Source of the DNA: Phenylobacterium koreense
Lineage (GTDB): Bacteria; Pseudomonadota; Alphaproteobacteria; Caulobacterales; Caulobacteraceae
Length of the DNA: 64,000 nt
Assembly: GCF_040545335.1 (NCBI RefSeq)
Contig: NZ_JBEPLU010000002.1
Coordinates: forward strand, 186,001-250,000
Reading direction: 5' to 3'
Below are positions 25,427 through 34,730 of the stretch, piece after piece; the first letter of the stretch is position 1; the number at the start of each line of letters is the position of its first letter. Position numbers and translations under genes: made by a program. The notes under the pieces are model-generated. The model saw only the letters and a list, made by a program, of their open reading frames with translations. It had not been told where the DNA came from and made no database searches.

Positions 25427-26737
25427 ATGATCCGCTTCAGAACCACAGCCGCCGCCCTGGCGGCGCTCGCCATCGTCAGCGGCGGCCCCGCCCTCGCCGC
25501 CGGACTCAGCGGCCAGGAAACCAGGCTGGTGCAGGCTGCGGGCGCAGAGGAAGCCCGCTCGCTCCAGCTCCTCGAAGCCATCGTCAACATCAACAGCGGC
25601 ACGCTCAACAGCGCCGGCGTCGAGCAGGTGGCGCGGAAGATGGAGAGCGAGCTGAAGACGCTCGGCTTCGATGTCCAATGGATCCCGATGACGGAGGTTG
25701 GCCGCGCCGGCCACATCGTCGCCACCCACAAGGGCTCGGGCAAGGGCAAGCGCATGCTGCTGATCGGGCACATGGACACCGTGTTCGAACCCGACAGCCC
25801 CTTCCAGAAGTATGTGCGCCGCGGCGATGTTATCGAGGGGCCGGGCGTCAACGACATGAAGGGTGGCCTGGTCGTGATGGTCGGCGCGCTGCGTGCGATG
25901 CAGGCGGCCGGCACGCTGAAGGACGCGGACATCACCATCGTGCTGACCGGCGACGAGGAGCGGGCAGGGCGGCCGCTGAGCGTCTCTCGCGGCCCCCTGA
26001 TCGAAGCCGCCAAGAAGAGCGATCTCGCCCTGGAGTTCGAGGGCCTCGCCCAGGAGAACGGCAACGACATGGCCTCCATCGCCCGTCGTTCGTCCACCGA
26101 GTGGAAGGTGACCGTCACGGCCAAGTCCGGACACTCGTCCGGCATCTTCGACGACGCCGTCGGCTACGGCGCGGCCTATGAGCTCGCCCGGATCGTCGAC
26201 GCCTTCCGCGAGACCGCGAGGGAGCCCAACGCCACCTTCAACGTCGGCTACATGGCCGCCGGCACGACGGCCGCCGCCAACGAGGCCGATACCGGCGCGA
26301 CGGCGACCGGCAAGACCAACATCATTCCGGCCCAGGCTATCGCCCGCGGCGACCTGCGGACCCTGTCGAACAGCCAGACCGACAGCGTCCGGGCCAAGAT
26401 GAAGGCTATCGTCGAGAAGCCCCTGGCCGGCGCGAGTGCGAGCATCGAATTCGGCGAAGGCTATCCGGCCATGGCCCCGACGCAAGCGTCCCGCGCCCTT
26501 TTGGGAAAGCTCAACGAGGTCAACCGCGACCTCGGCCTGGAGCCGATGGCCGAACTGGATCCGCTCAAGCGCGGGGCGGGCGACATCGGCTTCGTCGGCG
26601 ACCTGCTTCCCGGTCTCATCGGCTTCGGCACGGCTGGCGAAGGCTCGCACGCGCCGGGCGAGACCATGGAACTCGGCAGCCTGACCCGTCAGACCAAGCG
26701 CGCGGCCCTGTTCATGAGCCGGATGGCCCGGCCCTAG
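25427..26737 (+). CDS. Exported M20 family metallopeptidase (glutamate carboxypeptidase-like)
   Basis: A 436-residue zinc peptidase resembling CPG2-type carboxypeptidases. The N-terminal FRTTAAALAALAIVSGGPALAA is a Sec signal peptide, so the enzyme is probably periplasmic. Metal and catalytic motifs are in order: GHMDTVF near residue 120, GVNDMKGG near 142, TGDEERAG near 178, and the C-terminal GEGSHAPGE near 405. A dimerisation insert lies between. The exact substrate is unknown; CPG2 relatives release C-terminal glutamate. It converges with metC, overlapping by 4 nt. Confidence 0.9.
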   Translation: MIRFRTTAAALAALAIVSGGPALAAGLSGQETRLVQAAGAEEARSLQLLEAIVNINSGTLNSAGVEQVARKMESELKTLGFDVQWIPMTEVGRAGHIVATHKGSGKGKRMLLIGHMDTVFEPDSPFQKYVRRGDVIEGPGVNDMKGGLVVMVGALRAMQAAGTLKDADITIVLTGDEERAGRPLSVSRGPLIEAAKKSDLALEFEGLAQENGNDMASIARRSSTEWKVTVTAKSGHSSGIFDDAVGYGAAYELARIVDAFRETAREPNATFNVGYMAAGTTAAANEADTGATATGKTNIIPAQAIARGDLRTLSNSQTDSVRAKMKAIVEKPLAGASASIEFGEGYPAMAPTQASRALLGKLNEVNRDLGLEPMAELDPLKRGAGDIGFVGDLLPGLIGFGTAGEGSHAPGETMELGSLTRQTKRAALFMSRMARP

Positions 26738-27924
26738 GCTGCGGCGTAGGCGTCGAGGGCCTGGCGCAAGTCGGCGATCAGGTCCTCCTCGGCCTCCAGA
26801 CCGATATGCAGGCGCATCAAGGGGCCCGCATAGGCGCGGGCGTACTTGCGCTTGCCGAGCTGCGGATCGCTGTGGATCGCCAGACTCTCGAACCCGCCCC
26901 ACGAGAAGCCGAGCCCGAAGAGCTGCAGCGCGTTCAGGAAGGCGTCCACGGCCTCGGGACGGCCAGCCTTCAGGACGAAGCCGAACAGGCCGCAGGCCCC
27001 TTTATAATCACGGCTCCAGATCGCGTGATCCGGATCGCTCGGCAATGCGGGATGGATGACCTCGGCCACTTCCGGCTGCGCCTGGAGCCACTCGGCGACG
27101 GCCAGTGCGGTCGCGCCCTGCCGTTCCAGGCGGGTGGGCAGGGTGCGCAGGCCGCGAAGCATCTGATAGGCGTCTTCCGCCGCCACGGACCAGCCCAGGT
27201 CGTGGACGCTGCTTTCCAGGGCGTTGAGCACCGCGGCGTCGCGGGCGGCCGCCGAGCCCATGAAGACGTCGGAGTGGCCGCCGACATACTTGGTCAGCGC
27301 CTGGATGCTGATGTCGACGCCATGCTCAAGCGGCTTGTAGAGATAGCCTGCGCCCCAGGTGTTGTCGGTCAGGGTCAGGATGCCCCGCGCCCTGGCCAAG
27401 GCTGAGACCGCCGCCAGATCCATCATCTCGAAGGTCAGCGAGCCGGGGGACTCCAGCGCGATCAGCCGGGTCGAGTCGGACGCGGAAGCTACCAACTCCT
27501 CCGGTGACAGTCGCGGATCGACATAGCGGACGGCGACCCCGTAGCGCCTGAGGACGTTGTCGCAGAACCGGCGTGTCGGCTTGTAGACATTATCGGCGAC
27601 CAGCACCTCATCCCCGGCTTTCAGCACCGCCAGCAAGGCTCCGGTGATCGCCGCCAGGCCCGAAGGGTAGAGGCAGACGCCCGACGCGCCCTCCATCTCG
27701 GCCAGCGCGCTCTTCAGCGCCTGATGGGCCGCCAGGCCGGCGCGGCCGTAGGTCAGGTGGTTGTCGTCGTCATAGAGCGCCGCTGCGTTGGGCAGCAGGA
27801 CGGTCGATCCCTTCTGGATCGGCGGCCCGACTGTCTTCACAAGGTCACACGCCTTGGCGCCGGCGCGAATGAGGCGGGTTTCTTCGGCGATCCCGGTTGA
27901 CGGGGTGGTACGAACTTGAGCCAT
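26734..27924 (-). CDS. metC: Cystathionine beta-lyase (Cys/Met PLP-dependent family)
   Basis: A 396-residue fold-type I PLP enzyme of the trans-sulfuration family, predicted to split cystathionine to homocysteine. Landmarks are PNAAALYDDDNHLTYGRAG near residue 50, YPSGLAAITGALLA near 85, and LTDNTWGAGYLYKP near 180. The PLP lysine is in ALTKYVGGHSDVFMG near 207, and FSWGGFESLAI is near 340. These favour MetC over MetB or a gamma-lyase, but the families are close. The start at 27924 is preferred over the in-frame 27960. It is divergent from the binding-protein gene. Confidence 0.9.
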   Translation of the reverse strand: MAQVRTTPSTGIAEETRLIRAGAKACDLVKTVGPPIQKGSTVLLPNAAALYDDDNHLTYGRAGLAAHQALKSALAEMEGASGVCLYPSGLAAITGALLAVLKAGDEVLVADNVYKPTRRFCDNVLRRYGVAVRYVDPRLSPEELVASASDSTRLIALESPGSLTFEMMDLAAVSALARARGILTLTDNTWGAGYLYKPLEHGVDISIQALTKYVGGHSDVFMGSAAARDAAVLNALESSVHDLGWSVAAEDAYQMLRGLRTLPTRLERQGATALAVAEWLQAQPEVAEVIHPALPSDPDHAIWSRDYKGACGLFGFVLKAGRPEAVDAFLNALQLFGLGFSWGGFESLAIHSDPQLGKRKYARAYAGPLMRLHIGLEAEEDLIADLRQALDAYAAA

Positions 27925-27997
27925 GATCGGCTGGCACTTAGAGCCTGCCCAGCTTTCCAATCAAGGAGGACGGTCAATCTTCCGGCCCAGTATTTCT

Positions 27998-29080
27998 GTG
28001 CGGATCCATAGCGCGCTGATCGTCGCGCTCGCCTTGGCTGCCTGTGGGAAAAAGGAAGAGCCGCCGCCTCCGCCGAAGCTGGATGTCCCGCCGGCCGTCG
28101 TGAGCGCTCAACCCAAGCCGAGCCCGACGCTCAAGGCTGTCCGCGCCCGAGGTTGGGTGTCGTGCGGCGTGAATGCAGGCTTGGCCGGCTTCGCCTTTCC
28201 AGACGATCATGGCGGATGGCGGGGCTTCGATGTCGATATCTGCCGGGCCGTGGCCGCCGCGGCGCTGGGTGATGCGAAGGCCGTGCGCTTTACGCCGGTC
28301 AGCGCCGAGGAGCGGTTCAACCTGCTGCGCAACGGTAAGGTCGACGTCCTGGCCCGGAACACCTCCTGGACCATGGGGCGTGACGCTGGCGAGGGGGTCG
28401 ATTTCGCCGCGATCACCTATTTCGACGGCCAGGGCTTCCTGGCCCCCAAGGCGCTCGCCCTGACCAGCGCCGACGAGCTCAACGGCGCGAAGATCTGCGT
28501 GCAGCAGGGTACGGCCAGCGAGGTGAATCTCGCCGATTATTTCCGCGCGCGCGGCCTGCAATACCAGCCGGTGCTGGTGAAGGACGAAGCCGACGCGCGG
28601 GCCCGCTACCAGAACGATGGGTGCGACGTCTTCACCGCCGATGTTTCCGCCCTGGCCTCGTCGCGCTCGGTGATGAACAACCCGAACGCCCACGTCATCC
28701 TGCCGACGATCATCTCGAAGGAGCCGCTCGGGCCCGTGGTCAGACAGGACGACCCTGTCTGGACGGACATCGTCCGTTGGACGGTCAATTCCCTGATCCT
28801 GGCCGAAGAACTCGGCGTAACCTCGAAGTCCGCGCCACAACTTGCGGAAACCTCGACCGACCCTCGCATCCGCCGTCTGCTCGGCAAGGGCGAGGACTTC
28901 GGCGGCATGCTCGGGCTCAAGCCGGATTTCGGCTACCAGGCGATCGTGCAGGTCGGGGCCTATGGCGAGATTTTCGAGCGCAATGTCGGCGCGCAGTCGG
29001 CGCTGAAGCTCGAGCGAGGCCATAATGCTCAGTGGAATGCGGCCCAGCCGGGCCTGATCTACGCCCCGCCGATCCGCTAG
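27998..29080 (+). CDS. Amino-acid ABC transporter substrate-binding lipoprotein
   Basis: A class 3-type periplasmic binding protein of about 360 residues, resembling AapJ/general L-amino-acid-binding proteins. It starts with a lipoprotein signal (IHSALIVALALAACGKK), followed by a proline-rich linker. The binding domain begins near residue 45: KAVRARGWVSCGVNAGLAGF, then WRGFDVDICRAVAAAALG, VDVLARNTSWTMGRDAG and CVQQGTASEVNLADYF. No permease or ATPase genes are adjacent. The start is uncertain: the GTG at 27998 is the first usual start, but a strong AAGGAGG lies at 27964-27970, too far upstream for it. It converges on sseA by 4 nt. Confidence 0.85.
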   Translation: MRIHSALIVALALAACGKKEEPPPPPKLDVPPAVVSAQPKPSPTLKAVRARGWVSCGVNAGLAGFAFPDDHGGWRGFDVDICRAVAAAALGDAKAVRFTPVSAEERFNLLRNGKVDVLARNTSWTMGRDAGEGVDFAAITYFDGQGFLAPKALALTSADELNGAKICVQQGTASEVNLADYFRARGLQYQPVLVKDEADARARYQNDGCDVFTADVSALASSRSVMNNPNAHVILPTIISKEPLGPVVRQDDPVWTDIVRWTVNSLILAEELGVTSKSAPQLAETSTDPRIRRLLGKGEDFGGMLGLKPDFGYQAIVQVGAYGEIFERNVGAQSALKLERGHNAQWNAAQPGLIYAPPIR

Positions 29081-29916
29081 GCGCCGGTGACGATCGGCGT
29101 ATCGGGCAGCGACGCCCACTCGGTCCAGGACCCATCATAGACCGCTGTGCGATCGAGACCAAGCCGCGCCAGCGCCAGGGCGAGCACAGAAGCGGTCACT
29201 CCCGACCCGCAAGAGGTGACGATCGGCTTGCCCAGATCGACCCCGGCGGACTTGAAGGCCGCCTTCAGCTCGGACGTGTCCTTGAGCGTGCCATCCTGCG
29301 CGATCACCTGCTCGAAAGGCAGGTTGGCCGCGCCCGGCATGTGGCCCGAACGGAGGCCGGCGCGAGGCTCGGGCGCCGAACCGGCGAAACGTCCGGCCGA
29401 ACGGGCGTCGACCATCCGCGCCTCGCCGCTCTCGATGATACGCCGGACGTCGGCCGCACTGCGCACGAGATCTGCGTCGAAAGCTGGCTCGACCGTAGCC
29501 TTGGCGGGATAGACCTCGCCGCTCTCGATCGGGCGCCCATCGGCCATCCACTTGCGCAGGCCGCCGTCTAGGACGTGGACCTTCGTGTACCCCATGGCCC
29601 GCAATGTCCACCAGACTCGCGCCGCCGACCGTATGCCATGGGTGTCGTAGACCACTATGTCGGCGTCCCGCGACAGGCCAAGCTCACCGGCCGCCCGCGC
29701 GAACTCTTCGGGGCTGGGCAGCATGTGCGGCAGGTCAGTCGCATGATCGGCGATGGCGTCGATGTCGAAGAACACCGCGCCGGGAATGTGCGCCTGGAGG
29801 TATTCCTCGCGCCCGTTCCGCTTTTCCGCTGGCATGTGCCAACTTCCATCCACGATCCGTGTCTCCGGCGTGCGGAGCTTATCGGAGAGCCAGGCGGTCG
29901 AGACGACGGGATCCAT
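29077..29916 (-). CDS. sseA: 3-mercaptopyruvate sulfurtransferase
   Basis: A two-rhodanese-domain protein of 279 residues that transfers sulfur from 3-mercaptopyruvate to acceptors. The inactive first domain spans about residues 5-140 (VDGSWHMPAEKRN, HIPGAVFFDIDAIAD). The second domain carries the active-site cysteine in TSCGSGVTAS near residue 236, the CGSGVTA loop that distinguishes mercaptopyruvate from thiosulfate sulfurtransferases. The ATG at 29916 is 5 bp after the cysK stop, so the two sulfur genes form an operon. Confidence 0.95.
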   Translation of the reverse strand: MDPVVSTAWLSDKLRTPETRIVDGSWHMPAEKRNGREEYLQAHIPGAVFFDIDAIADHATDLPHMLPSPEEFARAAGELGLSRDADIVVYDTHGIRSAARVWWTLRAMGYTKVHVLDGGLRKWMADGRPIESGEVYPAKATVEPAFDADLVRSAADVRRIIESGEARMVDARSAGRFAGSAPEPRAGLRSGHMPGAANLPFEQVIAQDGTLKDTSELKAAFKSAGVDLGKPIVTSCGSGVTASVLALALARLGLDRTAVYDGSWTEWASLPDTPIVTGA

Positions 29917-29921
29917 GGTCG

Positions 29922-30920
29922 CTACAGCCACTTGGGGATGGGGAAGCCGCGCTCCTTGAGGAAGGCGGGATTGAAGATCTTGCTCTGATAGCGTGATCCC
30001 TGGTCGCACAGGATGGTCACGATGGTGTGCCCTGGGCCGAGTTCTCGCGCCATCCGGATCGCGCCGGCCACGTTGATCCCCGTCGACCCGCCCATGACCA
30101 GCCCTTCGTGCTCGACCATGTCGAAGATCACGTTGAGCATTTCCACGTCGTCGATGCGATAGGGCTGATCGACCTTCAGGCCCTCCAGGTTTGCGGTGAT
30201 CCGGCCCTGTCCGATGCCCTCGCTGATCGAGGCGCCCTCGGACTTCAGCTCGCCGTCGGCGTACCAGGAATAGAGCGCAGCCCCGTGCGGATCGGCCAGG
30301 CCGATCTTGATGTCCGGATTGCGCGCGCGCAGGGCTTCGGCCACGCCCGCAAGCGTGCCACCCGAGCCGACCGCGCAGATGAAGCCATCCACCTTTCCGC
30401 CAGTCTGCTCCCAGATCTCCGGACCGGTCGTCGCGACGTGAGCCTGGCGGTTGGCGACGTTGTCGAACTGGTTGGCCCAGATGGCTCCGGCTGGCTCCTT
30501 GGCGTTCAGCTCCTCGGCCAGGCGTCCGGAATAGCGGACATAGTTGTCGGGGTTGGAGTAGGGGACCGCGTCCACCTCCACCAGTTCGGCTCCAAGAAGC
30601 CGGATGGCGTCCTTCTTCTCCTGGCTCTGGGTGCGAGGGATGACGATGGTGGTCTGATAGCCGGACGCCGCCCCGACCATGGCCAAGCCGATACCGGTGT
30701 TGCCAGCCGTCCCCTCGACGATCCGCCCGCCGGGCTTGAGCAGGCCGCGCCGCTCGGCGTCCCGCACGATGTAGAGGGCGGCGCGGTCCTTGACCGAGGC
30801 CCCCGGGTTCATGAACTCGGCCTTGCCGAGAATTTCGCATCCGGTCGCCTCGCTGGCGCGGCGGAGGCGGATGAGCGGCGTGTTTCCGATGGCGTCGAGG
30901 ACGCTGCTTGCGACGGTCAT
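29922..30920 (-). CDS. cysK: Cysteine synthase A (O-acetylserine sulfhydrylase)
   Basis: Makes cysteine from O-acetylserine and sulfide. The 332-residue protein is a fold-type II PLP enzyme. It starts with VLDAIGNTPLIRL, then has the PLP lysine in NPGASVKDRAAL near residue 44, the phosphate/substrate loop EGTAGNTGIGLA near 70, and the GSGGTLAGV PLP-phosphate loop near 188. The length and the TAGNTG loop (TSGNTG in many CysK) leave some chance of a cystathionine beta-synthase-like activity. It is the first gene of the cysK-sseA pair. Confidence 0.92.
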   Translation of the reverse strand: MTVASSVLDAIGNTPLIRLRRASEATGCEILGKAEFMNPGASVKDRAALYIVRDAERRGLLKPGGRIVEGTAGNTGIGLAMVGAASGYQTTIVIPRTQSQEKKDAIRLLGAELVEVDAVPYSNPDNYVRYSGRLAEELNAKEPAGAIWANQFDNVANRQAHVATTGPEIWEQTGGKVDGFICAVGSGGTLAGVAEALRARNPDIKIGLADPHGAALYSWYADGELKSEGASISEGIGQGRITANLEGLKVDQPYRIDDVEMLNVIFDMVEHEGLVMGGSTGINVAGAIRMARELGPGHTIVTILCDQGSRYQSKIFNPAFLKERGFPIPKWL

Positions 30921-30965
30921 GGCCGTCTACTTAAGCGCCGCCGCCGGCCAAGAACAGGGGGGTGA

Positions 30966-32222
30966 TCAGGCCTTGGCCAGACTAAGCTGCACGACATTGG
31001 TCCGTTCGGTGCGGAACCCGGCCTCGCAATAGCTCAAATAGAACCGCCAGAGCTTGCGGAAGCGCTCGTCGAAGCCTTGGGCTGCGATCTCGCTCCAGGC
31101 GCTTTCAAAGCGCTTGCCCCATTCGGCCAGGGTGTCGGCATAGTCGTGGCCAAAACGGGTGATCCCGGTCCAGTCGAGTCTGGCGCGATCGGTTTCCACC
31201 TTCAGGCGGGTTTCCGAGGGCAGCATGCCGCCCGGGAAGATGTACTTCTGGATGAAGTCGGCCCGACGCCGATAGGCCGCGAAGATGTCGTCGCGGATGG
31301 TGATGATCTGCAGGCCGGCACGGCCGCCATCGGCCAGCACCTGCCGAATCTTGTCGAAATAGGCCGGCCAGTATCGCTCGCCCACGGCCTCGAACATCTC
31401 GATCGAGGCGACGCGGTCGAAGCTTCCCTCGACGTCGCGGTAGTCGACCATGCGAATTTCCACCCGCTCGTTCAGGCCCTGGTCGAACATCCGCTTCTTC
31501 GCGAAATCGAACTGCTCCTGGGAGATGGTGATGCCCGTCACCTTCGCGCCGACCTCCTTGGCCGCGAACTCGGCGAACCCGCCCCAGCCGCAGCCGATCT
31601 CCAACACCGACTGGTCTCGCGACAGCCCCATTCCCTCGGCCAGGCTGCGGTACTTGTTGGTCTGGGCTTGATCCAAAGCCTCGCCCGGATGCTCGTAGCG
31701 GGCGGAAGAGTAGGTCATCGTGCGGTCCAGCCACTCGCCATAGAAGGCGTTGCCCAGGTCGTAGTGGGCGTGGATGTTCTTGCGCGACCCCTTGCGGGTG
31801 TTGGCGTGCAGGCTGTGCCCGACGAAATTGGCCGCGCGCACCAGCAGGTTCCCGCGGAATAATCTCGCCAGCCTGTCGAAGTTAAGGCTGACCACGCACA
31901 GCACGGCCGAAAGGTCGGGCGTATCCCACTCTCCGGCCATGTAACCCTCGGCGAAGCCGATGTCCCCGGCGGCCATCACCCGGCGCATGAAGCCGAAGTC
32001 GTGGACGATAATCCGTCCCTCCGGGCCGGGCTCGACGCCCTTCAGCCTCAGTTCGCGTCCGGAGGGCGTGATGAAGGTGAGCGTGCCGACCCGCCAGTTG
32101 AGCGCCATCAGCCGGGCGGCGAACCGAAATGTCGCCGGAGCCCCGGCCAGGGCCGGCAGCCTTCCGAACGCCCGTGGTGAAGCGGCCAAAGCCGCCAACG
32201 ATGGTTCATGCGCCAAGCTCAT
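30966..32222 (-). CDS. cfa: Cyclopropane-fatty-acyl-phospholipid synthase
   Basis: SAM-dependent enzyme of 418 residues that adds a methylene bridge to unsaturated acyl chains of membrane lipids. An N-terminal lipid-binding region (residues 1-140) contains FGFMRRVMAAGDIGFAEGYMAGEWDTPDL. The catalytic domain starts with HYDLGNAFYGEWLD near 152. The SAM site is LEIGCGWGGFAEFAA near 208, then GITISQEQ, SIEMFEAVGERYW near 272, and QKYIFPGGMLPS near 317. The gene is divergent from kdsA with 183 bp between starts. Related fatty-acid methyltransferases are a possible alternative. Confidence 0.94.
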   Translation of the reverse strand: MSLAHEPSLAALAASPRAFGRLPALAGAPATFRFAARLMALNWRVGTLTFITPSGRELRLKGVEPGPEGRIIVHDFGFMRRVMAAGDIGFAEGYMAGEWDTPDLSAVLCVVSLNFDRLARLFRGNLLVRAANFVGHSLHANTRKGSRKNIHAHYDLGNAFYGEWLDRTMTYSSARYEHPGEALDQAQTNKYRSLAEGMGLSRDQSVLEIGCGWGGFAEFAAKEVGAKVTGITISQEQFDFAKKRMFDQGLNERVEIRMVDYRDVEGSFDRVASIEMFEAVGERYWPAYFDKIRQVLADGGRAGLQIITIRDDIFAAYRRRADFIQKYIFPGGMLPSETRLKVETDRARLDWTGITRFGHDYADTLAEWGKRFESAWSEIAAQGFDERFRKLWRFYLSYCEAGFRTERTNVVQLSLAKA

Positions 32223-32405
32223 TGTCGCACCCCTCGATTTTTCACGTCGTAACTCTGCATTTGGGTTCGCGCTGAATCAACTCCAGTGCGAGCAACGGGT
32301 TCACGCCGTGTGAGGGGTCACGTTTTCGCGCTTGTGAAGCCGGCGCGCGCGCGCCACTTAGGCTTCGGCCGGACGCCGCCGAACTCGAACAACGCCAGGA
32401 ATGTC

Positions 32406-33257
32406 ATGACTGTACTGACGCTTAACCGCTGGAATCTATCGATTGGGGAAGGCCAGCCGCTGGTCGTGATCGCGGGCCTCAACGTCCTGGAAGACCTGGA
32501 ACTGGCGCGCGACGCGGCGCGGCGCCTGAAGGCGCTAACCACCGAGCTCGGGCTGCCCTATGTCTTCAAGGCGAGCTTCGACAAGGCCAACCGCTCCTCG
32601 ATCCGCAGCTATCGCGGGCCTGGCCTGGAGAAGGGCCTGGAGATCCTGCGGGCCATCAAGAGCGAGTTCGACGTTCCGATCTGCACCGACCTGCACGAGA
32701 TCGACCAGGCCGAGCCGGTCGCCGAAGTCGCCGACCTCGTCCAGATCCCGGCCTTCCTCTGCCGCCAGACCGACCTCGTGGTCGCCGCCGCCCGCGCGAC
32801 CCAGAAGGCCGGCGGTCTCCTGCACGTCAAGAAGGGCCAGTTCCTGGCTCCCTGGGACTGCCGCAACATCCTCGACAAGATCAAGGAAGCGGTCGAACAG
32901 GACATGACCGTCCTCTGCGAGCGCGGCGTCTCGTTCGGCTACAACAACCTCGTGGTCGACATGCTGGGCATCCAGGAGATGAAGCAGCTCGGCGCGCCGG
33001 TGACCATCGACGCCACCCATGCGGTGCAGCTTCCTGGAGCCAATCCGAAGTCGAACGGGGCCTCGACCGGCGGTCGGCGCGCCGGCGTTCCGATCCTGGC
33101 CAAGGCCGCGGTCGCCGCGGGCGCGGATGGCGTCTTTCTGGAATTCCACCACGATCCGGAAAAGGCGCTGTGCGACGGGCCCAGCTGCCTGCCTCTCGCC
33201 GACGCCGGGCCTCTGCTGGCGACTCTCAAGGCTGTTCATGCGGCCGTGCGCCAATAG
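32406..33257 (+). CDS. kdsA: KDO-8-phosphate synthase, metal-independent type
   Basis: Condenses phosphoenolpyruvate with arabinose-5-phosphate to KDO-8-P for LPS inner core. The 283-residue protein has the family core VFKASFDKANRSSIRSYRGPG near residue 58, CTDLHE near 95, LLHVKKGQFLAPWD near 137, and FGYNNLVVDMLG near 178. The AGLNVLED loop near residue 24 has asparagine where metal-dependent enzymes have cysteine, so this is the metal-independent class. The ATG at 32406 follows AGGAA at 5 nt. It heads a kdsA-hldE-hldD cluster. Confidence 0.97.
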   Translation: MTVLTLNRWNLSIGEGQPLVVIAGLNVLEDLELARDAARRLKALTTELGLPYVFKASFDKANRSSIRSYRGPGLEKGLEILRAIKSEFDVPICTDLHEIDQAEPVAEVADLVQIPAFLCRQTDLVVAAARATQKAGGLLHVKKGQFLAPWDCRNILDKIKEAVEQDMTVLCERGVSFGYNNLVVDMLGIQEMKQLGAPVTIDATHAVQLPGANPKSNGASTGGRRAGVPILAKAAVAAGADGVFLEFHHDPEKALCDGPSCLPLADAGPLLATLKAVHAAVRQ

Positions 33258-33266
33258 GTTTAGGCT

Positions 33267-34730
33267 GTGAGCCCCATGGACCTTTCGGCGCTTCAGAAGA
33301 TCCTCTCGGCCCTCCCGGGCGCGCGCATCGCCTGCGTCGGCGACCTGATGGTCGACCGGTTCGTCTACGGCGACGTCACCCGCGTCTCACCAGAGGCGCC
33401 TATCCCGGTCCTGGCCCGCAAGCGCGAGCTGGTGATGCTGGGCGCAGCCGGCAACGTGGCGCGCAACGCCGCGGCCTTGGGCGGCGAGGTCTGCCTGGTC
33501 GGGTTGGTCGGCGGCGACAACGAGGGCGTCGAAGCCCTGCGCCTCATCAAGGCTGAGCCAGGGGTGGAAGGGTTCGTCGTCACCGACGCCTCGCGTCCGA
33601 CCACCTTGAAGACGCGCTTCGTGTCCGGCGGCCAGCAACTGCTCCGCGTCGACATGGAGACCAGCGGCCCAGCCGCGGGCGAGGTCGAACAACGTCTGGT
33701 CCGCACCGTGCGCGACGTGACCCGGGACGCCGGCGTGGTGCTGATCTCCGACTACGGCAAGGGCGTGGTCACCCCTGCGGTCATCGAGGCCGCGCGCGCC
33801 TCGGGCGCGGTGATGATCGTCGATTCCAAGGCCCGCAGCTTCGCCGGCTACGGCGAGGTGGACATCGTCAAGCCGAACGCCGCCGAACTGGCTCACGCCA
33901 CCGACCTGCCGACCTCGACCGACGCCGAGGTCGAGGCGGCGCTGGAACGGGCCCTGACCCTTTGCCAGGCCAAGGCGATCCTGGTGACCCGCGCCGCCAA
34001 AGGCATCTCGCTTGCGACGCGCGTAGCGCCGGTCCGCCATTTCCCCGGCGTGCCTCGCGAGGTGTTCGACGCGTCCGGCGCCGGCGACACGACCTTGGCG
34101 GCCCTGGGCGTGGCCTTGGCGGCCAAGGTGGACATCGCAGACGCCATCGAATTCGCCATGCTCGCCTCCGGCGTCGCTGTCGGGAAGGCCGGAACGGCCG
34201 TGGTCTCGCCCGAGGAACTCATCGAAGCCTCGATCAGCCAGCACATGGCCCCGGCGGAGGCCAAGGTCGTCACGCCTCAGCGGATGGTGGACGAGATCGC
34301 CCGCTGGCGCGCGAAGGGGCTGAAGGTCGGCTTCACCAATGGCTGCTTCGACATCCTGCACCGCGGCCATGTCGCCTACCTGACTCAAGCCCGTAGCTGG
34401 TGCGACCGCCTGATCGTCGGCGTGAACTCGGACCGCTCGGTGCGGGCGCTGAAAGGCGAGGGCCGTCCGGTCAACGACCTGGAGAGCCGCGCCATGGTCC
34501 TGGCGGGCCTGGGCTCTGTCGACCTGGTGGCGCCGTTCGACGAGGACACCCCCATCGAGCTGATTGAGGCCGCCCGTCCGGACGTTCTGATCAAGGGCGC
34601 CGACTATGCCGAAAGCCAGGTGGTCGGCGGCGACTTCGTGAAATCCTATGGCGGCGAAGTCAGGCTCGCCGAAATCGTCGACGGCTATTCCACGACCGCC
34701 GCCATCGCTCGCATGCAGGAGAAAGCATGA
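33267..34730 (+). CDS. hldE: Bifunctional heptose-7-phosphate kinase / heptose-1-phosphate adenylyltransferase
   Basis: Two non-adjacent steps of ADP-heptose synthesis in one 487-residue protein. The N-terminal PfkB/ribokinase-like kinase (about residues 8-320) has GDLMVDRFVYGDVTRVSPEAPIPV, GAAGNVARNAAALGG near 50 and the DASGAGDTTLAALG motif near 270. The C-terminal adenylyltransferase (about 345-487) has TNGCFDILHRGHVAYL with the HxGH motif, then GVNSDRSVRALKGEGRP. The start is GTG 33267 or ATG 33276; neither has a clear Shine-Dalgarno. It overlaps hldD by 4 nt. Confidence 0.97.
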   Translation: MSPMDLSALQKILSALPGARIACVGDLMVDRFVYGDVTRVSPEAPIPVLARKRELVMLGAAGNVARNAAALGGEVCLVGLVGGDNEGVEALRLIKAEPGVEGFVVTDASRPTTLKTRFVSGGQQLLRVDMETSGPAAGEVEQRLVRTVRDVTRDAGVVLISDYGKGVVTPAVIEAARASGAVMIVDSKARSFAGYGEVDIVKPNAAELAHATDLPTSTDAEVEAALERALTLCQAKAILVTRAAKGISLATRVAPVRHFPGVPREVFDASGAGDTTLAALGVALAAKVDIADAIEFAMLASGVAVGKAGTAVVSPEELIEASISQHMAPAEAKVVTPQRMVDEIARWRAKGLKVGFTNGCFDILHRGHVAYLTQARSWCDRLIVGVNSDRSVRALKGEGRPVNDLESRAMVLAGLGSVDLVAPFDEDTPIELIEAARPDVLIKGADYAESQVVGGDFVKSYGGEVRLAEIVDGYSTTAAIARMQEKA

